Source of the DNA: Marinomonas pollencensis
Lineage (GTDB): Bacteria; Pseudomonadota; Gammaproteobacteria; Pseudomonadales; Marinomonadaceae
Reading direction: 5' to 3'
Length of the DNA: 64,000 bases
NCBI RefSeq assembly: GCF_003387375.1
Contig: NZ_QUNG01000003.1
Coordinates: 124,001-188,000, forward strand
Shown: piece after piece, positions 53,506-62,204 of the stretch
Numbering within the stretch: the first letter of the stretch is position 1
How the letters are laid out: every line of letters begins with the position of its first letter
The notes under the pieces: model-generated
The model's database searches: none
Told to the model about the DNA's origin: nothing
The model's input: only the letters and a program-made list of their open reading frames with translations
Position numbers and translations under genes: made by a program

Positions 53506-55266
53506 ATGAGCAAACTTTCACATTGGCGTCCGCTACTGGCTTTCACTCCTCTTTGCATAGCAAGCAGCCTTAGTATCGCCGCAGGACAAGCAGCAGATAC
53601 GGTGGCCCCAGAAGCCACGATTGCACTACAAGATCAAAAACTCGCCCATGCTAAGCATTTTATGATTGCGACTGCGAACCCAGTCGCGACCAAAATTGGT
53701 TATGAAGTGTTGAAAGCTGGAGGCTCTGCCGCCGATGCCTACATTGCCGCACAAATGGCATTAGGCCTTGTGGAACCGCAATCTTCAGGCTTAGGGGGTG
53801 GTGCTTTTGCCGTCTATTACGATGCTCAAAAGAAACAGCTCACCACCTTTGACGCCCGCGAAACAGCCCCATTGGAAGCTACCCCAGAATTGTTTCAAGA
53901 CAGCAAAGGACAGCCCCTAAAATTTTATGATGCGGTTGTCGGTGGTCGCTCTGTGGGGACACCAGGCACAGTAAAATTATTGGGAGAGCTCCACGAGCGT
54001 TATGGCAAAACACCATGGAAAGCATTATTAGAGCCCGCGGCAACCTTGGCACAAGAAGGTTTTATTGTGTCTCCACGATTAGCCGGGGCATTGGCGGACA
54101 GCAAGCAAAGTCTGGCTCGTTATCCACAAACAAAAGCCTACTTTTTTAACCCTGACGGCAGCACAAAACAAGCGGGGCAACGACTCAAAAATACGCCCTA
54201 TTCTGAAACCCTACTGATGCTTGCCACCTACGGCGCCGACTCCTTTTACACAGGTCAAATAGGCAAAGATATTGTTTCTACTGTACGCAACGTGCCTGAT
54301 AACCCAGGTGTCTTGTCCGAACAAGACATTACCAGCTACAAAGTAAAAGAACGCATCCCAGTGTGCTTACCTTACCAAAACTATGACATCTGCGGCATGG
54401 GTCCACCAAGCTCTGGAGCACTTACTGTAGGACAAATATTAGGCATAACCAGTCATTTCGATCTGGCTAAGATGGGACCAAAATCTGCGAAAGCATGGCA
54501 AATTATCGGTGATGCATCACGCCTTGCCTTTGCTGATCGTGGTCGCTATATAGCAGATACGGACTTTATTCCAATGCCTCAAGGGTTGCTAGATGCAAGC
54601 TATTTACAAGCCCGCGCAAAACTCATCACACCTGGCAAAGCCCTACCAGATGTCGCACCAGGTAAACCCGCATGGCGCCACCCAATTGCCCTTGCCGATG
54701 ATCAGGCTATTGAGTTTCCCAATACCAGCCATATTTCTATCGTCGATAAAGACGGCAATGCCATTTCTGTGACGACTACCATTGAACATGGCTTTGGTTC
54801 GACTCTAATGAGTCATGGCTTCTTATTAAACAATGAACTGACCGATTTTTCGTTTAAGTCCTACCAAGACGGACGCCCTATCGCTAACCGTGTAGAGCCA
54901 GGCAAACGCCCGCGCTCTTCTATGTCACCCACTATTGTGATGAAAAACGACAAACCGTATTTGGTGGTTGGCTCTCCTGGCGGGTCGCAAATTATTGGCT
55001 ATGTGGCGAAAACCTTAATCGCCAATCTGCAATGGGGAATGAACATTCAACAAGCGATTTCTTTGCCCAACAGCCTCAACCGCTTTGGCACCTTTGAACT
55101 GGAAAAAGGCACTGCGGCAGAGGATCTTGCCAAGCCTCTCGAAACCATGGGCTATAAAACCACAGTGAAAGACCTGAACTCAGGTATTCAAGGCATCGAA
55201 ATTCGTAACGGTCAGCTCACTGGTGGGGCCGATCCTAGACGTGAAGGTTTGGTTTTAGGAGATTAA
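53506..55266 (+). CDS. ggt: gamma-glutamyltransferase
   Basis: A 586-residue periplasmic Ntn hydrolase that cleaves gamma-glutamyl bonds, for example of glutathione, and transfers the glutamyl group. A signal peptide (LLAFTPLCIASSLSIAAGQA) is followed by the large-subunit start AKHFMIATANPVATKIGYEV, QSSGLGGGAFAVYYDAQ and DARETAP. The self-cleavage site is the TSHIS motif, with the nucleophile Thr407 (family TTH/TSH), then GSTLMSHGFLLNNELTDFS, RPRSSMSPTIVM and VGSPGGSQIIGYV. All catalytic landmarks are intact. It is monocistronic, ending at a strong terminator. Confidence 0.93.
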   Translation: MSKLSHWRPLLAFTPLCIASSLSIAAGQAADTVAPEATIALQDQKLAHAKHFMIATANPVATKIGYEVLKAGGSAADAYIAAQMALGLVEPQSSGLGGGAFAVYYDAQKKQLTTFDARETAPLEATPELFQDSKGQPLKFYDAVVGGRSVGTPGTVKLLGELHERYGKTPWKALLEPAATLAQEGFIVSPRLAGALADSKQSLARYPQTKAYFFNPDGSTKQAGQRLKNTPYSETLLMLATYGADSFYTGQIGKDIVSTVRNVPDNPGVLSEQDITSYKVKERIPVCLPYQNYDICGMGPPSSGALTVGQILGITSHFDLAKMGPKSAKAWQIIGDASRLAFADRGRYIADTDFIPMPQGLLDASYLQARAKLITPGKALPDVAPGKPAWRHPIALADDQAIEFPNTSHISIVDKDGNAISVTTTIEHGFGSTLMSHGFLLNNELTDFSFKSYQDGRPIANRVEPGKRPRSSMSPTIVMKNDKPYLVVGSPGGSQIIGYVAKTLIANLQWGMNIQQAISLPNSLNRFGTFELEKGTAAEDLAKPLETMGYKTTVKDLNSGIQGIEIRNGQLTGGADPRREGLVLGD

Positions 55267-55329
55267 CCCCTACTACAGCCAGTTTGATAGCGATTGTTAA
55301 CAGCACGAGAAAAGAATCACCTTTGTATA

Positions 55330-55362
55330 CGCCTTTACTAGTCACCTAGTAAGGGCGTTTTT
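55330..55362 (+). terminator. terminator of ggt
   Basis: CGCCTTTACTAG TCAC CTAGTAAGGGCG, a twelve-base-pair stem with one wobble, followed by five T. It lies 63 bp after the ggt stop. Confidence 0.93.
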
Positions 55363-55512
55363 CACGGCTCATCGTGTATTTAAATCAGCAAGGTCAACAC
55401 AGGTTAAGCTGTGCTTGCCATCGCTACTCTGATTAGCCCTATTAGCAGTCATTTTTCACCGATAAATTTCTTATCAATATTGATTATAATTTCATATTCT
55501 CGACTCCGAATG

Positions 55513-55528
55513 ATATGTTATAACATAT
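55513..55528. promoter_or_regulatory. Zur-box-like palindrome upstream of folE2
   Basis: ATATGTTA TAACATAT is a perfect 16-bp palindrome whose core TGTTATAACA resembles the TGTTATA half-sites of gammaproteobacterial Zur boxes. It lies 137 bp before folE2, a gene often induced by zinc shortage. The rest of the 397-bp gap is AT-rich with no other signal. Confidence 0.55.
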
Positions 55529-55664
55529 TTATTATAAGTTGTGTTTAAACCACTTAGAAACCCCATTATTTCACTCAAAAACCACTCGTCAAAATGTCAG
55601 TAAGCCTTTTCCTAAATGGCAGTAACACATCCATTTACGACACAGCAAACAAGGAATAGATTTA

Positions 55665-56579
55665 ATGAACACTGTATTACCAGATGTCTCTATCAGTGAC
55701 TTCTCAGCAAATGAACGCCCTTTAGAATGGGTTGGAATGCAAGAAATAGACCTCCCGGTCACCATCACTGAAGCGCATTATGAAAGACAACTTCATGCTA
55801 AAGCTGATGTGCAAGTTAACTTACCAGCAGCACACATAAAAGGCATTCATATGTCGCGTCTCTATCGGCTACTAGGAGATTTAACAGAAGGCGAGTCTCT
55901 TAGCCCAGCTCGTATTGAAGCATTGTTAAAAGACATGATCGAAACCCACCAAGACTGCCAGACAGACAGTGCTCGATTACGCCTTACTTTTGATTTACTT
56001 GTTAAGCGCCCAGCTCTCATCACAGAAAGTATCGCCGGATGGAAATCATACCCAGTGCACATTGACGCCAAGCTAATCAATGGCAATTGTCTAATCCAAG
56101 CCTCTGTGGGTGTTGAGTACTCTTCAACTTGTCCTTGCTCTGCGGCACTATCTCGACAATTGGTCGAACAAGGATTCTTAGCAGACTTCCCAGAAGACGC
56201 CCCGCTATCAAGAGAAGAGATCGCTCAATGGCTTACCAAGAATGCAACCCTAGCCACACCTCATAGCCAGCGTAGTGAGGCTGAGGTGCGTGTTGACCTT
56301 GTCAATCATAGTGCGGATTTTGGATTACTGGAGTTGATTAACCAGATAGAAAAAGCCCTACAAACCCCATTACAAACCGCAGTTAAAAGAGCAGATGAAC
56401 AAGCCTTTGCCTCTCTAAACGGGCAAAATTTAATGTTTGTAGAAGACGCAGTACGCCGTATTCAAGCTCAGCTCCAAGAGGTATTTATTAAGCCTAAAGC
56501 TCATGTACGTCACTTAGAAAGCTTACACCCTCACGACGCTGTTGCTTGGTCTAACCCGTCTTCCATCTCTGTTAGTTAG
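55665..56579 (+). CDS. folE2: GTP cyclohydrolase I, zinc-independent type (FolE2)
   Basis: A 304-residue tunnelling-fold enzyme (COG1469) that turns GTP into 7,8-dihydroneopterin triphosphate for folate or queuosine precursors. It shows [41 protein letters not shown] with the conserved Cys near residue 157, [16 protein letters not shown], and [13 protein letters not shown]. Unlike FolE (type IA) it does not need zinc. Start ATG 55665 has AAGGAA upstream. It is a single-gene unit behind a Zur-like palindrome, which fits a zinc-sparing role; whether a zinc-dependent folE also exists is not visible here. Confidence 0.93.
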   Translation: MNTVLPDVSISDFSANERPLEWVGMQEIDLPVTITEAHYERQLHAKADVQVNLPAAHIKGIHMSRLYRLLGDLTEGESLSPARIEALLKDMIETHQDCQTDSARLRLTFDLLVKRPALITESIAGWKSYPVHIDAKLINGNCLIQASVGVEYSSTCPCSAALSRQLVEQGFLADFPEDAPLSREEIAQWLTKNATLATPHSQRSEAEVRVDLVNHSADFGLLELINQIEKALQTPLQTAVKRADEQAFASLNGQNLMFVEDAVRRIQAQLQEVFIKPKAHVRHLESLHPHDAVAWSNPSSISVS

Positions 56580-56591
56580 AGCTTAAGACCG

Positions 56592-56625
56592 ATTAATACA
56601 AAGGGGGTAACCTCTTTGCATTAAT
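56592..56625 (+). terminator. long hairpin with GTAA tetraloop after folE2
   Basis: A 15-position stem from ATTAAT to ATTAAT with one mismatch and one G-T pair, closed by GTAA, a stable GNRA loop. It lies 13 bp after the folE2 stop. No T-run follows, so it may be a 3'-end stabiliser rather than a true terminator. Confidence 0.55.
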
Positions 56626-56939
56626 TCGTTAACCTTATCAACTAACCGCTTTTTTTGCATTTGATGCAACAATCATGAGTGTGCGATTGTATCCGCCGGC
56701 AAACAAGCCTAAAGAAGATGAGACAGGTAGCGTAGGACATCGCCCATCAAATAAGGCTGTGTTCACGTTTTCAACCTCACACCTTTGTCCTTACCCCCGC
56801 TAATAACACAAGGTGTAGGACTCTTATCCGTAATAACTGTACAAGGATATTATGCCTCTGTTCGCCCTCTTCACTCGCGTCGACATGGCTTAACTGCCTT
56901 TAGACAAGAGGTTGATGAAAACCATTCAGACTACTTTTT
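56626..56939. other. intergenic region with no supported gene
   Basis: About 310 bp without a credible gene. A 13-codon frame at 56852-56893 (MPLFALFTRVDMA) has AAGGA four bases upstream and precedes a hairpin, so a leader peptide cannot be excluded. I see no recognisable riboswitch fold. Confidence 0.4.
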
Positions 56940-56970
56940 AGCCACTCTATAAGTGGCTTATTTTATTTCA
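56940..56970 (+). terminator. terminator-like hairpin upstream of the MFS gene
   Basis: AGCCACT CTATA AGTGGCT followed by TATTTTATTT. It is a good seven-base-pair stem with a T-rich tail, about 140 bp before the MFS start and after the short leader frame. Confidence 0.6.
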
Positions 56971-57111
56971 TTCTTTTAAAGGAAAGCCCTACTTTCTGTT
57001 TCTCTTTGCCATACATCTATAATCCGTCATTTAAAATAACAGCGATAAAAACAAAGAGATATTAAAAATATACAACAACACAGAACCTTGATATATAAGG
57101 CAGTTAAAAAG

Positions 57112-58335
57112 ATGTCCACAAAATTAAAAGAAAAAGTACATTATAAATCATATATTACCATTACTATTGCGCTGGCTTTAGCTGGATTATCAGAGTTAGC
57201 CTCTTTATTCTTTATTCAACCCTTACTGCCTGCTCTTGCTAAGCAGTACCACGTACCAATCGACAATGTAAGTATTATTCTTTCAGTTGAGACCGCCATG
57301 CTGGCTATTGGATTATTATTCACCGGCAGTTTATCCGATCGTTTTGGTCGAAAAAAACTCATCGTGACCGCTTTATTTTCCGGTGCTGTGATCACTTGTT
57401 TGTGCTCCACAGCCAGCTCATGGGAGATATTAGTCGCAATGATGGGGCTGCTTGGGCTAACCCTCAGTGGTATTGCCTCTGCCGCCACCGCTTACATAAG
57501 TGAAGAGGTTGCGCCAGCCGTGGCGAGTATTGTCACTGGGTATTTTGTTTTTGGTAATTCTATGGGGGGAATGTTCGGGCGCGTATTTGCCAGTCAAATG
57601 ATTGCCCATACTAAACTGACTAATATTTTTTATGGTTTCTCCGCTCTGCTGCTTTTTATCTCCTTTCTTGTTTTAGTTATATTACCAGAATCAAAAAACT
57701 TCAAACCAACAGCGAAATTAAAGCTAACCACTATGATCAATGGTATTAGCGGGCATTTTAAAAATAAAATGATCACCCCTGTGTATATTATTGGTTTTAT
57801 TATTTTTGGTTCTTTTACCTCTTTATATAATTACTTAACCTTTTATGTTTCCCACGATCCATATAACTTATCCCATGCGCACGCGGGTTTAATTTCAATT
57901 TGCTTCGCCCTTAGTGTTATTACCGCACCACAATCTGGTCGCTTAGCAAATAAATTCGGTGGCACTAAGGTATTAACCGGGTTATTTCTATTAATGGCAT
58001 TGGGAATGACGCTATCATTGACTCACTATTTGCCTATGGTTCTGGTCGGCGTTGTTATTTTTACTGGCTGCTTCTTTGGCTGTCACTCAATTTCATTACG
58101 CTGGGTGAATAAATACGCCGATAAAAACCGTGGCCAAGCAACCTCACTTTATTTGTTCTTCTATTATCTAGGCGGGTCTATTATTGGTTACTCTAATGGC
58201 TATGTGTATACCCATTTTGGTTGGCAAGGATTAGTGACTTTGGTGGTTTCATTGCTTTGTATTGCTATCGCCATTGCGACTTATTTGAGAAGCCAAATTG
58301 CCCGAGTTCCAGCGCCTAACGCTACCGCGTCCTAG
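57112..58335 (+). CDS. MFS transporter, YnfM-like (DHA1-type)
   Basis: A 407-residue inner-membrane major facilitator with twelve predicted helices. The loop 2-3 motif GSLSDRFGRKKLIVTALFSG is intact near residues 77-96. The N-terminal segment ELASLFFIQPLLPALAKQYH and the later GYFVFGNSMGGMFGRVFASQ resemble YnfM and related sugar/drug exporters. Start ATG 57112 has AAGG twelve bases upstream; a TTG at 57088 is rejected. It is monocistronic with an AT-rich upstream region. The transported compound is unknown. Confidence 0.88.
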   Translation: MSTKLKEKVHYKSYITITIALALAGLSELASLFFIQPLLPALAKQYHVPIDNVSIILSVETAMLAIGLLFTGSLSDRFGRKKLIVTALFSGAVITCLCSTASSWEILVAMMGLLGLTLSGIASAATAYISEEVAPAVASIVTGYFVFGNSMGGMFGRVFASQMIAHTKLTNIFYGFSALLLFISFLVLVILPESKNFKPTAKLKLTTMINGISGHFKNKMITPVYIIGFIIFGSFTSLYNYLTFYVSHDPYNLSHAHAGLISICFALSVITAPQSGRLANKFGGTKVLTGLFLLMALGMTLSLTHYLPMVLVGVVIFTGCFFGCHSISLRWVNKYADKNRGQATSLYLFFYYLGGSIIGYSNGYVYTHFGWQGLVTLVVSLLCIAIAIATYLRSQIARVPAPNATAS

Positions 58336-58425
58336 GGACAGTGAACCACTTAAGCACCTCCTTGGTACTGACTTACCAGACAAATACCAATGAGGTGCGC
58401 TCATTGCACCCTGTGGGAGAATCCC

Positions 58426-59787
58426 CTAAAGCTTATAAATTTCTTTATCTAGCTCGTACTTACGCATCTTGTCGTAGAGTGTCTTTCGCGGTAATCCCAA
58501 CGCGTCCATAGTGCCTTTTATGGAACCTTTTTGACGCAATAATTCCTGTTCTAATAATATTTTTTCAAAACGCTCCATTTGCTCAGGAAGCGTCATCACT
58601 CCAGGGTTGTTGGTGTTGCCAACAATAATATCATCAAACTCAAAGGAGCCAGCTTCTCCCATTAACACATAACGCTCGGCCAAATTACGTAATTCACGCA
58701 CATTACCAGGCCATTCATAACTCAATAAACTGTGCATACGAGCCGCCGATAATGGCTCAGATTCTCGCTTATACTGTGCCGTAGCAACCAAACAAAAATG
58801 CTGCCACAACAGGGGAATATCGTCACTGCGCTCGCGCAATGGTGGAATATCAATGCGCACCACATTCAGCCGATAATATAAATCTTGCCGAAAAGTACCG
58901 CTGTCGCTCAATTGCTTCAGATCCACTTTTGTTGCGGCTAAAATACGTAGGTCTAGATCAATACTTGTATTGGAGCCCAGACGTTCCAAACGCCTCTCTT
59001 CTAATACCCGTAATAAGCGAATTTGCATGCTCATCGGCATGCTTTCGATTTCGTCTAGAAACAGGGTTCCGCCATTCGCATGCTCGAGCTTTCCGATACG
59101 CTGATTTTTTGCATCAGTAAACGCCCCTTTTTCATGGCCAAACAACTCTGACTCCATAATCGAGTCCGGCACAGCACCACAGTTAATCGCGACAAACGAA
59201 TGACTGCGTCGTGAGCTATGTTCATGAATAAAACGTGCGACGAGCTCTTTACCGGTCCCGGTTTCTCCTTGTACTAAGATATCCGCGCCAGTATCCGCCA
59301 CATGCAACAAGGCTTGTCGCAACCGATGAATGCTAGGGGTATTACCTATAATACGAGGGCCTGGGGCATTTTGTGCCGCAAGTTCCAGGCGTAAATTTCG
59401 GTTTTCTAGGGTTAATTTTCGTTTCTCACTGGCGCGACGCACCACTTCGATAAAATCTTCATTTGAGAATGGTTTCGCAATAAAGTCATAAGCGCCATCT
59501 CGAATCGCATTCACCGCCATGCTGATATCGCCATGACCTGTGATCAAAATATAAGGAATTTCAGCGTCAATTTTTTTCACCTCTTCAAACAGCTCTAAGC
59601 CGCTTTTCCCTGGCAAATTAATGTCGCTAATAATAACGCCAGGCCAATCAATCGATAGTCGATCTATTACCCCTTGCGCACTTTCATATTCCAATACAGC
59701 AAAATCTTCTAATTGCAATGTTTGTGAAATTGCCATGCGTACCGCGTGCTCATCATCAATCAGAATGATTTGATTGCTGTCTGTCAT
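58426..59787 (-). CDS. dctD: C4-dicarboxylate response regulator, sigma-54 activator DctD
   Basis: A 453-residue NtrC-type activator. The receiver has Asp55 as phospho-acceptor (VIISDINLPGKSGLELF) and Lys in YDFIAKPFSNEDF. The AAA+ domain has Walker A GETGTGKELVARFIH near residue 172, the sigma-54 loop GAFTDA near 220 (usually GAFTGA), Walker B GGTLFLDEIESMPM and the R-finger region DLYYRLNVVRIDIPPLRERS. A Fis-type helix-turn-helix ends the chain (GTMDALGLPRKTLYDKMRKY). LDEIESMP and the HANGGTLF block are characteristic of DctD. It overlaps dctB by four bases and probably activates dctPQM at 42.6 kb. Confidence 0.92.
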   Translation of the reverse strand: MTDSNQIILIDDEHAVRMAISQTLQLEDFAVLEYESAQGVIDRLSIDWPGVIISDINLPGKSGLELFEEVKKIDAEIPYILITGHGDISMAVNAIRDGAYDFIAKPFSNEDFIEVVRRASEKRKLTLENRNLRLELAAQNAPGPRIIGNTPSIHRLRQALLHVADTGADILVQGETGTGKELVARFIHEHSSRRSHSFVAINCGAVPDSIMESELFGHEKGAFTDAKNQRIGKLEHANGGTLFLDEIESMPMSMQIRLLRVLEERRLERLGSNTSIDLDLRILAATKVDLKQLSDSGTFRQDLYYRLNVVRIDIPPLRERSDDIPLLWQHFCLVATAQYKRESEPLSAARMHSLLSYEWPGNVRELRNLAERYVLMGEAGSFEFDDIIVGNTNNPGVMTLPEQMERFEKILLEQELLRQKGSIKGTMDALGLPRKTLYDKMRKYELDKEIYKL

Positions 59788-62057
59788 TCCCCCTCTCCTT
59801 CACGATTCAAAAATGCTTGATAACGCGGTAGCGTAACACAAAACTCTGCGCCTCCCGCGGCTTGATTATGAGCTTGGATACTGCCGCCCATAGCCTCGAC
59901 AATACGCTGACTAATAGACAGTCCTAAGCCTAGCCCTACACCAGAAGATTTTGACGTGAAGAAAGGTTCAAACAGATGTGCAATGGCGTCTTCACTGAGA
60001 CCATCACCAGAGTCTCGAACACATATAGACACCCAATGCTGATCCGCAGTTTGGCGAATAGCGACTCGCTTCAACGGTCTGGCTTTTTCACTAATCGCAT
60101 CCGCGGCATTGGCTAATAGGTTAACCAAGACTTGTTCTAGAAAAACCATATCTCCCGTCACGATAAGCTCGCCATCATGCTCATCTAACTCAAGCGTTAT
60201 GTCAGCTTCTTTATAACGCGCAGCCATAATCCGTAACGCACCTTTAATTGCCGTTGAAACGACAATTGGCGCCGGCTGAATATCGCCTTTACGGGCAAAT
60301 ACTTTAAACCTAGCTATGATATCTCCCATATGCTGCCCCAACTGACTAATATGCTGGAGGTTCGCATAGGCTTGCTCTTGATTGTTTCTGTTTAAGAATT
60401 TCAAGCCATTATCAGCAAACGCTCGAATAGCAGTAAGAGGCTGATTTAGCTCATGATTAAGGCCAGCGCTTAGCTGCCCCAAGACCGCGAGTTTCGCTGT
60501 TTGTATCAACTCCAGCTGAGTCCCCTTATGCTCTTCGATTTCTTGACGCAAAAGTGCATTGGTGTTTTCAAGTTCAAATGTCCTCTCTCGGACTCGCTCT
60601 TCCAAAGCATTACGAGCATGCGTTATTTCTTGTTCATAGCGCTTACGCTCTGTCATGTCGTGAAACGTGACCAAATAACTACGGCGGTTCGGTAATTGCA
60701 TTTCACACAACGTCATTTCCACTGGAATAGGATGATGCTGTGAATAACACAGCGAACCTTCCATGGTGATCACCTTTACCCCCAACGCATCGGTTCGCAA
60801 GGCAATATCTTGGCTACTGTTAAGCTGTTCGCCCTGCTTACTAAGGGGCTGAAAAAGCGTGCTTAACGGCTCTCCTACCAGCGGTGACAAGGGCTGCCCC
60901 ATAAGATGTTCAATAGCAGGGTTAAAAGATTCGATTCGATGTGCCGCATCCAGTGTTACTAAGCCTGCTTGGGTATTTTGGATGACTTCTCGAATATAAG
61001 CTTGATTATGTCGTACCATCTCATTGGCATCTGAGCGCTCCCGTAACATACGACGCCGTAGCATAGCCAAGCCTAAAAGCAACGCGGTGATCGTGACTCC
61101 ACCCGCAAAAATCGCTCTCCATAAAGCAATTTCCTCATTGATGGTGGTTAATGGCGCCAAAATAGACACTTGAAAATTCAGTAATTGAATAGGTCGAGTC
61201 ATTTGCAGGTAGGAATGGCGGTGTAACGATTCCTGCCCATCAAAGCCAGTTATTTCTTCTAATATATCAACAACATGAGATCTTTCATCGAGCTGTTTAC
61301 TATAAACAATCGCAAGCTTTGAAATGTTTTTATCTTTATAGCGGCGGCTATCCGCAATGCGCTGTAACTCTTGATGAGAGAGCTCACCTAACAAGCGGTA
61401 TAACCAGTCTTGTCGGGAGCTACTAAAAACTATGCCATCCGGGTCAATCAGTAAAAATTCGTAATTCTGATTATTAAAGCGCTTTTCAAATTGTGTTAAA
61501 TCGACTTTTACCACAGCGACACCAATAATTTGGCCGTCGTCGTAAACCGGGTAAGAAAAGTAATATCCGCGTCGATTGGACATAGTACCCAGCGCATAAT
61601 AGCGCCCTGCTTTGCCTTGCATTGCATCTTTAAAGTAAGGTCGAAAAGCAAAGTTATTACCGACAAAACTGGTGTCTTTACGATAGTTTGAAGCTGCTAT
61701 CGTTAAGCCATCGGTATTAATAATGTAGCTGTCTGAGGCTTCTGTAATACGATTAATCTGCTCCAGTTCGCGATCTAATTGACGAATGTCGGCAACACTA
61801 CCATCGCGCAATGCTTTTTTTACCCTATCGTTGGTCGCCAATAGAGTCGGCATGTTTTGATATTTTACAATCGCACCTTCAAGTACTTTGGCTAACTGGT
61901 CTAGCTGTTCTTGCATATCATTATGCAAATTTATTATTTGCTGATTTCGAAGCCCATCACCGCCTTTCCAAACCGCAAGTAGAGCCAGAATAAATATAAA
62001 AAAACACGAGAAGATCAATCTCTTACGGATAGCGCTCAAAACCAAAGGCAATGTCAT
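59784..62057 (-). CDS. dctB: C4-dicarboxylate sensor histidine kinase DctB
   Basis: A 757-residue membrane kinase that senses external C4-dicarboxylates. Helix one is at residues 15-32, followed by a double PDC (dCache) periplasmic sensor with RYYALGTMSNRRGYYFSYPV, the signature of DctB. Helix two is at about 318-340, then a PAS domain (IREVIQNTQAGLVTLDAAHR), a coiled coil, HisKA with GLNHELNQPLTAIRAFADNG, and HATPase (VLVNLLANAADAIS, GVGLGLGLSISQRIVEAMGG). Start ATG 62057 is preferred to a TTG at 62075. Relative to many DctB proteins of about 600 residues it is longer because of the PAS insertion. dctD follows with a four-base overlap. Confidence 0.92.
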   Translation of the reverse strand: MTLPLVLSAIRKRLIFSCFFIFILALLAVWKGGDGLRNQQIINLHNDMQEQLDQLAKVLEGAIVKYQNMPTLLATNDRVKKALRDGSVADIRQLDRELEQINRITEASDSYIINTDGLTIAASNYRKDTSFVGNNFAFRPYFKDAMQGKAGRYYALGTMSNRRGYYFSYPVYDDGQIIGVAVVKVDLTQFEKRFNNQNYEFLLIDPDGIVFSSSRQDWLYRLLGELSHQELQRIADSRRYKDKNISKLAIVYSKQLDERSHVVDILEEITGFDGQESLHRHSYLQMTRPIQLLNFQVSILAPLTTINEEIALWRAIFAGGVTITALLLGLAMLRRRMLRERSDANEMVRHNQAYIREVIQNTQAGLVTLDAAHRIESFNPAIEHLMGQPLSPLVGEPLSTLFQPLSKQGEQLNSSQDIALRTDALGVKVITMEGSLCYSQHHPIPVEMTLCEMQLPNRRSYLVTFHDMTERKRYEQEITHARNALEERVRERTFELENTNALLRQEIEEHKGTQLELIQTAKLAVLGQLSAGLNHELNQPLTAIRAFADNGLKFLNRNNQEQAYANLQHISQLGQHMGDIIARFKVFARKGDIQPAPIVVSTAIKGALRIMAARYKEADITLELDEHDGELIVTGDMVFLEQVLVNLLANAADAISEKARPLKRVAIRQTADQHWVSICVRDSGDGLSEDAIAHLFEPFFTSKSSGVGLGLGLSISQRIVEAMGGSIQAHNQAAGGAEFCVTLPRYQAFLNREGEGE

Positions 62058-62204
62058 TGTTGTTTTTTTGTCCAAAATAGCACCTAAAAATGGTTAATAG
62101 CTTGATTTTATTTACTTTATTTAAATTGCAATCTCATTGGCTTTGAGGCATTTTCACTCTGCTCGATTGAATGACACTCTAACTAAGGAAGATGGTCTTT
62201 AGGA

